From Butyricicoccus sp. (GTDB lineage: Bacteria > Bacillota > Clostridia > Oscillospirales > Butyricicoccaceae), in NCBI GenBank assembly GCA_020025755.1, contig JAHHRO010000032.1, forward strand, positions 1 to 20,213: a DNA stretch of 20,213 nt, read 5' to 3'. Shown here piece by piece: positions 13,604 to 20,213 of the stretch. A model generated the notes under the pieces. The model ran no database searches. It was not told where the DNA came from and worked only from the letters and a program-made list of their open reading frames with translations. Position numbers and translations under genes: made by a program. The stretch's first letter is position 1. The number at the start of each line of letters is the position of its first letter.

Positions 13604-14464
13604 TTGGATCTCTGGTTTTCTGAATACCACACCCCAAATGTAAAGCTTGCCATCCGCGTGGATCGTCAGCTGTACGCCGGACAAAGTGAATTTCAGCGCA
13701 TCGATGTGTTTGAATCCCCCGAATTCGGTCGCTTTCTGACGCTCGACGGCTATATGATGCTGACCGAAAAGGATGAATTCATTTACCATGAAATGATCGT
13801 ACATGTACCGCTTGCCGTACATCCCCATGTGCGCCGCGTGCTGGTCATTGGTGCCGGAGACGGCGGCGTGATCCGTGAGCTGACTCGCTATCCCGATATC
13901 GAGCATATCGACATGGTCGAGATCGATCCGCTCGTTGTAACCGTATCACGCGAATATCTGCCCAAAACGGCATGCAGTCTGGATGATCCGCGTGTTTCCA
14001 TCTACTATGAGGACGGACTGAAGTTTATCCGCCGCTGTGAAGCCGCCTACGATCTCATCATTGTAGACTCGACAGACCCGTTCGGCCCTGGTGAGGGACT
14101 GTTCACGCGTGAGTTTTACGGCAACTGCTACAAGGCACTGCGCGAGGACGGCATCATGGTCAACCAGCACGAAAGTCCTTTCTATCAGGAGGACGCGATC
14201 GCCTGCCAGCGTGCGCATAAGCGTATTGTAGAGTCCTTCCCCATCAGCCGTGTCTATCAGGCACATATCCCGACCTATCCGTCTGGGCATTGGCTGTTCG
14301 GCTTTGCTTCCAAGAAATATCATCCACTGAAGGATCTGGACGAAGCACGCTGGAAGGCATACGATCTGCCCTGCCGCTACTATACCACCACCCTGCACAA
14401 GGGTGCATTCTATATCCCTGCCTATGTTGAGGAGTTATTAAAAGATGTTGAATCCGAATGTTGA
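13604..14464 (+). CDS. speE: Spermidine synthase (aminopropyltransferase)
   Basis: This 286-residue aminopropyltransferase moves the aminopropyl group from decarboxylated SAM to a diamine, normally putrescine. It has LDGYMMLTEKDEFIYHEM (with Y61-H62-E63), the nucleotide-binding GAGDGG (83-88), E106/D108, the catalytic VDSTDP (D155, D158) and IPTYPSGHW near residue 225. The start is TTG 13604, since AGGAGGG (13590-13596) is 7 nt upstream and the protein then begins MDLWFSE as in homologues. The speA stop is 2 nt upstream. Its last 20 nt overlap the start of speB, implying coupled translation. Agmatine is a possible alternative acceptor, as in Thermus, where a ureohydrolase then finishes the job. 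Confidence 0.94.
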   Translation: MDLWFSEYHTPNVKLAIRVDRQLYAGQSEFQRIDVFESPEFGRFLTLDGYMMLTEKDEFIYHEMIVHVPLAVHPHVRRVLVIGAGDGGVIRELTRYPDIEHIDMVEIDPLVVTVSREYLPKTACSLDDPRVSIYYEDGLKFIRRCEAAYDLIIVDSTDPFGPGEGLFTREFYGNCYKALREDGIMVNQHESPFYQEDAIACQRAHKRIVESFPISRVYQAHIPTYPSGHWLFGFASKKYHPLKDLDEARWKAYDLPCRYYTTTLHKGAFYIPAYVEELLKDVESEC

Positions 14465-15299
14465 AGTTTTTCTGGGCTGTGACTGCCCACTCGAGCAGGC
14501 GCGCACCGTACTTTTCGGCGCGCCGTTCGACTCCACCACCTCTTACCGCCCGGGTACACGCTTCGGTTCTGCTGCCATTCGGCATGAATCCTTTGGCGTA
14601 GAGACCTACAGTCCCTATCAGGACAAGGATCTGGAGGATGCCGGTGTATTGGACACCGGTGATCTGGAGCTGTGCTTCGGAAGTGCAGAACAGGCACTCT
14701 CCGATATCGAATCGCACACGCGTACCATTCTGGAGGCTGGCAAGCGTCCGTTCCTCGTGGGCGGTGAGCATCTTGTCACCCTTGGCGCATTCCGTGCCAT
14801 CGCGGAAAAGTATCCCGATGTGCATATCATCCATTTCGACGCACATGCCGACCTGCGCGAAGACTATCTGGGCGCAAAACTGTCCCATGCCTGTGTCCTG
14901 CGCCGCTGCTGGGAGCTTGTTGGAGACGGTCGTATTTTCCAGTTCGGCATCCGCTCAGGCGACCGCTCCGAGTGGGAGTGGGGCAAGGATCATGTGGAGA
15001 CCCATCGGTTCAATCTGGAGGGGCTGGGCAAGGTCGTGGAAAGTCTGCGCGGCAAGCCGGTCTATTTCACGCTCGATCTGGACGTGCTCGACCCCTCGGT
15101 ATTCCCCGGTACGGGTACCCCCGAACCGGGCGGCATTTCGTTTGAAGCCCTGCGCATTGCAGCCACACTGGTTTGCAGCCAACTCAATATCGTCGGCTGT
15201 GATGTGAACGAGCTGAGCCCCCATCTTGATCCCAGCGGCATTTCTACTGCTGCCGCCTGCAAGATCATCCGTGAAATGCTGGTTGCATTCCCCAGCTGA
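14445..15299 (+). CDS. speB: Agmatinase / ureohydrolase family
   Basis: This 284-residue arginase-family hydrolase has a complete binuclear manganese site: GGEH (H109), DAHAD (D132, H134, D136) and DLDVLDPS (D211, D213). Agmatinases split agmatine into putrescine and urea. The same fold also hydrolyses aminopropylagmatine (Thermus, Thermococcus) and carboxyaminopropylagmatine (cyanobacteria), so the true substrate here is open. GAGGAG (14429-14434) inside the end of speE lies 10 nt before the ATG, and the 20-nt overlap with speE suggests the two products are made together. Its position between speE and the CASDH gene places it at the junction of both spermidine routes. Confidence 0.93.
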   Translation: MLNPNVEVFLGCDCPLEQARTVLFGAPFDSTTSYRPGTRFGSAAIRHESFGVETYSPYQDKDLEDAGVLDTGDLELCFGSAEQALSDIESHTRTILEAGKRPFLVGGEHLVTLGAFRAIAEKYPDVHIIHFDAHADLREDYLGAKLSHACVLRRCWELVGDGRIFQFGIRSGDRSEWEWGKDHVETHRFNLEGLGKVVESLRGKPVYFTLDLDVLDPSVFPGTGTPEPGGISFEALRIAATLVCSQLNIVGCDVNELSPHLDPSGISTAAACKIIREMLVAFPS

Positions 15300-15356
15300 T
15301 TCGGATATACACGCAATTTTGAAGCTACAGACCAACCACAAGGAGGATTTTCTACT

Positions 15357-16616
15357 ATGGGAAAAGTATTGATCATCGGCTGCGGCGGTGTTGCATCCGT
15401 TGCCATTCACAAGTGCTGCCAGAACAGCGAAGTTTTTGAGGAGATCTGCATTGCCAGCCGTACCGTGTCCAAGTGCGACGCACTGAAGGAAAAGCTTTCC
15501 GGTACAACCAAGACCAAGATCACCACGCGTCAGGTGGATGCAGACAATGTGGACGAGCTGATCGCGCTCATCAACGATGTAAAGCCCGACCTCGTTATGA
15601 ACATTGCCCTGCCTTATCAGGATCTGACCATCATGGACGCTTGCCTCGCGTGCGGCGTCAACTATATGGATACTGCAAACTATGAGCCGGAGGATCTGAC
15701 CGATCCGGCTTGGCGTGCGGCTTATGAAAAACGCTGCAAGGAGGAGGGCTTCTCTGCATATTTCGATTACTCCTACCAGTGGGCATACAAGGAAAAGTTT
15801 GAAAAGGCTGGTCTGACCGCGCTGCTCGGCTCAGGCTTCGATCCGGGTGTTACGCAGGCATACTGCGCTTACGCACAGAAGCACCTGTTTGATGAGATCG
15901 ACACAATCGATATCCTTGACTGCAACGGCGGCGATCATGGCTATCCGTTCGCAACCAACTTCAACCCTGAGATCAACCTGCGTGAGGTTTCTGCGCCGGG
16001 CTCTTACTGGGAGAATGGTCACTGGGTCGAGATCCCTGCAATGTCCATCAAACGCGAGTATGATTTTGCAGAGGTCGGACACAAGGATATGTATCTCCTG
16101 CACCATGAGGAGATCGAGTCCCTTGCCAAGACCATCCCGAATGTAAAGCGTATTCGCTTCTTCATGACCTTTGGTCAGAGCTACCTGACCCACATGAACT
16201 GTCTGGAGAACGTTGGTATGCTGTCCACCGAGCCCATCGAGTTCGAGGGTCATGAGATCGTTCCGATCCAGTTCCTCAAGGCTCTGCTGCCCGATCCGGC
16301 ATCGCTTGGTCCACGCACGGTCGGCAAGACCAATATCGGCTGTATCTTTACCGGCAAAAAGGACGGCAAGGAAAAGACAGCCTATATCTACAATGTCTGT
16401 GACCATCAGGCTTGCTATCAGGAGGTCGGCTCTCAGGCGATCTCCTACACCACCGGTGTTCCGGCAATGATCGGCGCAATGATGCTGCTGACCGGCAAGT
16501 GGAACAAGCCGGGCGTTTATACCGTTGAGGAGTTCGATCCCGATCCGTATATGGACGCACTCAACAAGTGGGGTCTGCCGTGGCAGATCAACGATGCGCC
16601 GGTACTGGTGGACTGA
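15357..16616 (+). CDS. Carboxy(nor)spermidine dehydrogenase (saccharopine dehydrogenase family)
   Basis: This 419-residue NAD(P)H enzyme has an N-terminal Rossmann fold (VLIIGCGGVASV, residues 4-15). It carries blocks of the Lys1-like carboxynorspermidine synthase group, such as GSGFDPGVTQAY near residue 160, CNGGDHGYPFATNFNPEINLREV-type stretches near 193-215 and TGVPAMIGAMMLLTGKW near the C terminus. These enzymes reductively condense aspartate-beta-semialdehyde with putrescine (carboxyspermidine) or diaminopropane (carboxynorspermidine); a relative uses agmatine. It starts 57 nt after speB with AGGAGG (15341-15346). No promoter or terminator is visible in that gap. Codon use (mostly AAG, GAG) is more biased than in the upstream genes, suggesting higher translation. 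The decarboxylase next to it confirms the assignment. Confidence 0.92.
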   Translation: MGKVLIIGCGGVASVAIHKCCQNSEVFEEICIASRTVSKCDALKEKLSGTTKTKITTRQVDADNVDELIALINDVKPDLVMNIALPYQDLTIMDACLACGVNYMDTANYEPEDLTDPAWRAAYEKRCKEEGFSAYFDYSYQWAYKEKFEKAGLTALLGSGFDPGVTQAYCAYAQKHLFDEIDTIDILDCNGGDHGYPFATNFNPEINLREVSAPGSYWENGHWVEIPAMSIKREYDFAEVGHKDMYLLHHEEIESLAKTIPNVKRIRFFMTFGQSYLTHMNCLENVGMLSTEPIEFEGHEIVPIQFLKALLPDPASLGPRTVGKTNIGCIFTGKKDGKEKTAYIYNVCDHQACYQEVGSQAISYTTGVPAMIGAMMLLTGKWNKPGVYTVEEFDPDPYMDALNKWGLPWQINDAPVLVD

Positions 16617-16619
16617 TCC

Positions 16620-17732
16620 ATGCGCACACCTTATTTTGTAGTCGATGAAACCGCTCTGCGGCACAATCTCGCGATCTTGAAAGACGTTTCCGAGCGGGCA
16701 GGCTGTAAGATCCTGCTCGCCCAGAAAGCCTTCTCCATGTTCGCAGTCTATCCGCTCATCCGCGAATTTCTCGCCGGAACAACGGCAAGCGGACTGTATG
16801 AAGCACGGCTTGGGCATGAGCATTTCGGCGGCGAGACCCATGTATTCAGCCCTGCTTACCGCCCCGATGAATTCGAGGAACTGCTGACCTATGCAGATGA
16901 CTTTGTGTTCAACTCCCCTGCGCAGCTGCGCCGTTTTGGGGTTCGCGCAAAGGAAGTGGGTAAGTCCATCGGGCTGCGTGTCAATCCGGAGTGTTCCACA
17001 CAGGAGGGGCATGAAATCTACGATCCCTGTGCATCCGGCTCGCGCCTTGGCACGACCCTTGCAAATTTTGATCCCGAACTCCTGCCCATGCTGGACGGTC
17101 TGCACTTCCACACACTGTGCGAGCAGAACTCTGACGCGCTGGAGGTCACCTTGCAGGCATTCGAGGAAAAGTTCGGTGCATATCTCTCCGGTCTCAAATG
17201 GATCAATCTGGGCGGCGGACACCATATCACCCGTGCGGATTATGATATCGAGCGTCTGATCCGTCTGGTGAAGCACCTGCGAGAGACCTACAAGGTAGAG
17301 GTTTATCTGGAGCCAGGGGAAGCCGTTGTTCTGAATGCGGGTCAGCTGGTATCCAGCGTACTGGATGTCTCAAAAAATGGCATCGACCTTGCGATTCTGG
17401 ATACTTCCGCGGCTTGTCACATGCCGGACGTACTGGAAATGCCCTACCGTCCGCCTGTTCTGAACAGCGGCGAAGCTGGCGAAAAGGCTTATACCTATCG
17501 TCTGGGCGGACCGACCTGTCTGGCTGGCGATATCATCGGGGATTATTCCTTTGATGCACCGCTTGAAATCGGCGATACCGTTGTTTTTGGCGATATGGCT
17601 CTTTACACGATGGTCAAGACCAATACCTTTAATGGTATGCCGCTCCCCTCCATCGTCTGGCGCGATGCGGATGGCAAGGAGCACCTTGTTCGCTCTTTCT
17701 CCTATGACGATTTCAAAAATCGCTTATCCTAA
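16620..17732 (+). CDS. nspC: Carboxynorspermidine/carboxyspermidine decarboxylase
   Basis: This 370-residue PLP enzyme is of fold type III (alanine racemase-like), related to diaminopimelate decarboxylase. It removes the carboxyl group of carboxyspermidine or carboxynorspermidine to give spermidine or norspermidine. It has PLP lysine K36 in LLAQKAF, FHTLCEQ (161-169), the phosphate-binding LGGGHH (197-202), EPGEAV (231-236) and the C-terminal active-site C300 with D304 in GPTCLAGD. It starts 3 nt after the dehydrogenase stop codon with a weak GGTGG ribosome binding site, so translation is probably coupled. It is the last gene of the operon, followed by a 14-bp stem terminator. Confidence 0.95.
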   Translation: MRTPYFVVDETALRHNLAILKDVSERAGCKILLAQKAFSMFAVYPLIREFLAGTTASGLYEARLGHEHFGGETHVFSPAYRPDEFEELLTYADDFVFNSPAQLRRFGVRAKEVGKSIGLRVNPECSTQEGHEIYDPCASGSRLGTTLANFDPELLPMLDGLHFHTLCEQNSDALEVTLQAFEEKFGAYLSGLKWINLGGGHHITRADYDIERLIRLVKHLRETYKVEVYLEPGEAVVLNAGQLVSSVLDVSKNGIDLAILDTSAACHMPDVLEMPYRPPVLNSGEAGEKAYTYRLGGPTCLAGDIIGDYSFDAPLEIGDTVVFGDMALYTMVKTNTFNGMPLPSIVWRDADGKEHLVRSFSYDDFKNRLS

Positions 17733-17747
17733 ATATCCTGATATGAA

Positions 17748-17781
17748 AACAGCCCCGAAACATTCCCGTTTCGGGGCTGTT
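17748..17781. terminator. Bidirectional terminator between the polyamine operon and marR
   Basis: A perfect 14-bp stem, AACAGCCCCGAAAC (17748-17761) with 17768-17781, closes a 6-nt loop. Its A/T ends give TT-C-T on the plus side and TTTTC on the minus side. It sits between convergent genes ending at 17732 and 17799. Confidence 0.88.
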
Positions 17782-17798
17782 CTATGGTGCGTACAAGT

Positions 17799-18254
17799 TT
17801 ATTCTCTTTCGCTGCGCTCATGCCACTGTTCGATCTCCTGTTCCGAATTCTCCGCAATCCTCTGCAGCAGATCGAATACCTGCGTTTTTTCTTCCTCTGT
17901 AAAATCCTGCGTCAAGCGGTCTTTCCAGTCGTTGCGCAGATGATATGCACGCGCGATCACAGGCTGTGCTTCCGGCAGCGTATAGAGATGACGCACACGC
18001 TTGTCATGCTTATCCACATCCATGCGCACATAGCCAAGCCGGACTAATTTTTGTACTGCGCGTGTGACAGTCCCCTTATCATAACATCCGGTTTGTGCTA
18101 GATCCAGCATGGTGAGTCCTTCGTTCTCCGCGATACGCAGCAAAAAGAACTGCTGTCCACTGCCGATATGATCGGGCTCCAAACTCATATCAAAATATCG
18201 TCCGGTATTTCTTTGAATGATTGAAATGTACTTTAAAAATGTAATGTTATCCAT
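17799..18254 (-). CDS. MarR-family transcriptional regulator
   Basis: This 151-residue MarR protein has a winged helix-turn-helix in about residues 45-95: LTMLDLAQTGCYDKGTVTRAVQKLVRLGYV, then the wing with DKHDKRVRHLYTL. Dimerisation helices lie at both ends. MarR proteins are dimeric repressors released by small ligands or oxidation; one or two cysteines are not enough to infer redox control (C57 lies in the recognition region). AAAGGAG lies 12 nt before the ATG, a long spacing; an in-frame CTG 6 nt upstream would be ideally placed. It is convergent with the polyamine operon and is transcribed alone. Its target is not evident; autoregulation is suggested by a near-palindrome in its promoter. 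Confidence 0.92.
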   Translation of the reverse strand: MDNITFLKYISIIQRNTGRYFDMSLEPDHIGSGQQFFLLRIAENEGLTMLDLAQTGCYDKGTVTRAVQKLVRLGYVRMDVDKHDKRVRHLYTLPEAQPVIARAYHLRNDWKDRLTQDFTEEEKTQVFDLLQRIAENSEQEIEQWHERSERE

Positions 18255-18305
18255 AAACAGTTCGTTCTCCTTTCCTCGTTTTCCCCCATTCTCTCTATTT
18301 CTTTT

Positions 18306-18334
18306 ATTGTACGCCAGTTCAAATGTACTGTCAA
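18306..18334 (-). promoter_or_regulatory. marR promoter with a near-palindrome in the spacer
   Basis: On the minus strand TTGACA (18329-18334), a 17-bp spacer and TACAAT (18306-18311). The spacer holds AGTACATTTGAACT (18316-18329), an imperfect palindrome with 5 of 6 pairs matching. This is a typical place for a MarR dimer to block its own promoter. Confidence 0.75.
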
Positions 18335-18453
18335 TGAATATACGATTCCGTCACGACCTTTTTACGATTCTGTAATCTTTAGAATAAAACAAGTACCCTG
18401 CACACAACGATCCACTTTCTTATAAAGTAGTCATACTCCTACCATTTTATCGA

Positions 18454-19281
18454 TCATCCATTTTTCGCACTTACTCTAACAGGAATTTCTATCTTCGTGA
18501 TATAGTCCTCCATGGAATCCACGAGCATCGCATTGATCCCTGTCTCATAGGCATCCCCCTCGAACTGTATCCCATGCCGGGCAGCATATACCAAAATCTC
18601 CTCATACCGCGCAGGCAGTCTGTCCCAATCCCCCTTGCAGTACGCCTGCAAATAGATTCCTGCCTTGCGAATATGGGTTGCCTCCGTGATCTGCACACAC
18701 TCCATAAATATCGAACTGTATGCCTCGAAATCGCCCTCATACAGCTTACTCACCGGAATGATCGAGCCATAACGGGTATGATACATCCGCTTGATCTGGT
18801 GACACGCACGCTCGGTCAGGACACACTCGACCCCTTTTTCAAAGGAGACCTGCAATCCGTCCGGGATCGTAATGAGGCTCTTTTCCGGCTGTTCCACCAG
18901 CGTGATCGCTTCCAGATCGATCCCTTGCAGATCTCTCATATCTTGCCGATAGCTTGCCAGCACCTGTGACACTGTATACAGATGTCGAATGTTTTTTTCC
19001 ACCTGCTCCAGCTGCTCTCCTAAGATCTGCTCCATCCGCTCCGCAGACCGGTTTTCCACAAAACTTCCGATCTCTTTGAGCGACAGACCCAATTCACGCA
19101 GCATGAGGATCGTTTCGAGCAGCGTGCTTTGCTGATAGCTGTAATACCGATAGCCATTTTCCGGATCGATCTCCGCAGGCTGAAAAACACCTTTTTCATC
19201 ATACCACATGAGCGTTTTTTTATTGATGCGATGGAGGGCAGCAAACTGCCCGATCGAAAGCCGCTTTATTTTTTCGTTCAT
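18454..19281 (-). CDS. MerR-family regulator with C-terminal effector-binding domain
   Basis: This 275-residue MerR regulator has an N-terminal winged helix-turn-helix (about residues 7-75: LSIGQFAALHRINKKTLMWYDEKGVF, then NGYRYYSYQQ). A coiled-coil dimerisation helix follows (about 80-120), and then a GyrI/BmrR-like ligand-binding domain of about 150 residues with EQPEKSLITIP and YYLQAY-like strands. This is the drug-sensing class (BmrR, BltR), which twists over-long promoter spacers to activate. AAAGGAG lies 5 nt before the ATG. It is divergent from a GNAT acetyltransferase whose promoter carries a dyad and a 19-bp spacer, its probable target. Confidence 0.93.
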   Translation of the reverse strand: MNEKIKRLSIGQFAALHRINKKTLMWYDEKGVFQPAEIDPENGYRYYSYQQSTLLETILMLRELGLSLKEIGSFVENRSAERMEQILGEQLEQVEKNIRHLYTVSQVLASYRQDMRDLQGIDLEAITLVEQPEKSLITIPDGLQVSFEKGVECVLTERACHQIKRMYHTRYGSIIPVSKLYEGDFEAYSSIFMECVQITEATHIRKAGIYLQAYCKGDWDRLPARYEEILVYAARHGIQFEGDAYETGINAMLVDSMEDYITKIEIPVRVSAKNG

Positions 19282-19296
19282 TTTGGCTCCTTTCTC

Positions 19297-19327
19297 TTGA
19301 CCGTCCAGTGACTGTATGGTTTATCCT
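19297..19327 (+). promoter_or_regulatory. MerR-type promoter/operator of the acetyltransferase
   Basis: TTGACC (19297-19302) and TATCCT (19322-19327) are 19 bp apart, the over-long spacer of MerR-activated promoters. The spacer is filled by a dyad centred on 19310 (ACC-N4-AGT-G-ACT-N4-GGT; 8 of 10 arm positions pair). It lies between the divergent MerR and GNAT genes and probably also covers the MerR promoter. Confidence 0.75.
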
Positions 19328-19385
19328 ATGGATATCCCCACTCTCACACGAAGAAATGGGAAATCTATCTCTCAAGGAGAACATC

Positions 19386-20012
19386 ATGGAACTTCTTTTT
19401 CGACCCTATCAGGCATCCGACCGTACAGCCATCACAAAAATCATCCGTGAAGTATGGCATTACGATGATCTTTGCCATGCAGATGCCGCGCAAAAGCTCG
19501 CCAATACCTTCCTTGACAGCTGTTTGACCCACCAGACCTATACCCAAGTTGCCGTGGCAGACGGCACGCCTGTTGGCGTCATCATGGGCAAAAACAATCG
19601 AACACACCGCTGTCCGCTGTCTCTGCGTTTCCATTTCTGGGCGTCCATTCTCGCGCTGGCACTTTCCAAGGAGGGGCGCACCGTTTCCAAGATTTTTTCT
19701 AAGGTCAACAGCATCTATCAGGAACTGCTTGCGCGATGCACGACCGATTATCAGGGAGAACTTGCATTTTTTGCAGTCAGTCCAGCGCATCACGGAAAAG
19801 GGATCGGAAAAGCCCTGTTCGAACACCTGAAATCCTATATGCAGTCCCAAAATATCAAAGACTTTTATCTCTTTACAGATACCTCCTGCAACTACGGCTT
19901 TTATGAACACGCAGGTATGATCCGGCGACAGGAAAAACCGCATACCTTCCTCATATCCGCACGAAAAAAAGAAATGTTCTTTTTCTTATATGACTTTCAC
20001 GATGCTGTATAG
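19386..20012 (+). CDS. GNAT-family N-acetyltransferase
   Basis: This 208-residue acetyltransferase has the GNAT fold with acetyl-CoA-binding motif A in about residues 125-150 (ELAFFAVSPAHHGKGIGKALFEHL, including HGKGIG) and motif B with SCNYGFYEHAGM near residue 165. AAGGAG (19374-19379) is 6 nt before ATG 19386, which decides the start over upstream ATGs without a ribosome binding site. The substrate is unknown. It is divergent from a drug-sensing type MerR regulator, and its promoter has a MerR-type spacer, so induction by a small molecule that the enzyme may then acetylate is plausible. Antibiotic or toxic-amine modification is one possibility. Polyamine acetylation is another, given the neighbouring operon, but nothing in the sequence shows it. 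Confidence 0.9.
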   Translation: MELLFRPYQASDRTAITKIIREVWHYDDLCHADAAQKLANTFLDSCLTHQTYTQVAVADGTPVGVIMGKNNRTHRCPLSLRFHFWASILALALSKEGRTVSKIFSKVNSIYQELLARCTTDYQGELAFFAVSPAHHGKGIGKALFEHLKSYMQSQNIKDFYLFTDTSCNYGFYEHAGMIRRQEKPHTFLISARKKEMFFFLYDFHDAV

Positions 20013-20040
20013 CCGATTTCGGGTATCAACAGCCCCTTAT
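20004..20040 (+). terminator. Possible weak terminator after the acetyltransferase
   Basis: GCTGT (20004-20008) with ACAGC (20029-20033) and inner ATA/TAT and CCG/CGG pairs form a bulged hairpin overlapping the stop codon, followed by CCCTTATATTC. It is irregular and the U tract is poor. Confidence 0.3.
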
Positions 20041-20137
20041 ATTCTTTTTATACAGCTTCTGTTTTCCACGGCTCTTTTCTTTTATTATATTGTTTTTTTC
20101 GTCCATGCACAAGAGGTATGCCCTTCACGCTGCAAAA

Positions 20138-20213
20138 AACGCTATGCGATGCATAGCGTTGAGGCTGTCGAAGAACCTTCGACAGCCTTTCCAGGGGAAC
20201 CCAGTCCCCCTGG
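20138..20213. repeat. Three consecutive hairpins (terminator or REP-like palindrome cluster)
   Basis: Three perfect inverted repeats follow one another. AACGCTATGC (20138-20147) pairs with 20151-20160. GGCTGTCGAAG (20163-20173) pairs with 20177-20187. CCAGGGG (20191-20197) pairs with 20207-20213. The first, read on the minus strand, runs into TTTTTT and could terminate a minus-strand gene beyond the window; the second, read on the plus strand, runs into TTT. The rest of the 20013-20137 stretch is AT-rich with no gene visible. Confidence 0.7.

Noticed and set aside
12828..13637. 269-codon open frame opposite speA
   Set aside because: Antisense to intact PLP-decarboxylase coding sequence; no independent support.
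15831..17276. 481-codon open frame opposite the CASDH and nspC genes
   Set aside because: It overlaps two convincingly assigned enzymes across their junction and lacks any domain or start signal.
18341..18383. TACGATTC repeated at 22-bp spacing and a CTGTAATCTTTAG similar to the LytTR repeat unit, upstream of marR
   Set aside because: The LytTR-like unit occurs once only and is better explained by a small TTCT/AGAA inverted repeat; the TACGATTC pair is short and unrelated to the other motif.
18384..18453. Terminator after the MerR gene (CTACTTT/AAAGTGG on the minus strand)
   Set aside because: The 7-bp stem contains a wobble and is not followed by a U tract, so it is not convincing.

Overview
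The window looks like chromosome from an anaerobic, low-oxygen-adapted member of the Firmicutes, most likely class Clostridia (perhaps Oscillospirales). The basis is a reverse-type rubrerythrin, an adenosylcobalamin-dependent (class II) ribonucleotide reductase with an ATP cone, a split LysO lysine exporter, a GHKL/LytTR two-component system, strong AGGAGG ribosome binding sites and consensus TTGACA/TATAAT promoters. The genus cannot be fixed from this sequence alone. No phage, transposase or CRISPR genes are visible.

Layout, left to right. Bases 1-1260: the 5' part of a tRNA-Leu(GAG) gene runs off the left edge on the minus strand. Diverging from it is a two-gene operon of an Rrf2-family regulator and a reverse rubrerythrin. 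Bases 1290-2330: a two-gene split LysO lysine exporter with its own promoter and terminator. Bases 2341-7390: a peptide-responsive-looking module. A BceAB-like ABC transporter (10 predicted membrane segments, large extracytoplasmic domain) on the minus strand faces a divergent LytTR response regulator and a multi-pass GHKL histidine kinase. A 13/14-identical direct repeat with a 21-bp period, typical of LytTR operators, sits just upstream of the transporter promoter. Bases 7406-10219: nrdJ on the minus strand with a strong terminator and a single NrdR-box-like palindrome upstream. Bases 10153-10906: a DUF1275 (YoaK-type) membrane protein.

Bases 10943-17781 hold the most notable part, a six-gene polyamine operon: speD, speA-type decarboxylase, speE, speB, carboxy(nor)spermidine dehydrogenase, carboxy(nor)spermidine decarboxylase. 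It encodes both known chemistries for adding an aminopropyl group: decarboxylated-SAM transfer (SpeD/SpeE) and aspartate-semialdehyde reductive condensation plus decarboxylation (CASDH/CANSDC). It also encodes a route from arginine through agmatine. One transcript carrying both routes is unexpected if the only product is spermidine; it may mean sequential extension to a tetraamine, or use of agmatine-linked intermediates. A perfect promoter is followed by a leader of about 400 nt with several hairpins, a perfect 12-bp intrinsic terminator and a roughly 20-bp competing antiterminator. I could not match this leader to any riboswitch or T-box class I know. It is the best candidate here for an undescribed regulatory RNA.

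Bases 17799-20213: a MarR regulator with a consensus promoter, then a MerR regulator divergent from a GNAT acetyltransferase. The acetyltransferase promoter has the 19-bp spacer and central dyad characteristic of MerR-activated promoters. The window ends in three back-to-back hairpins.
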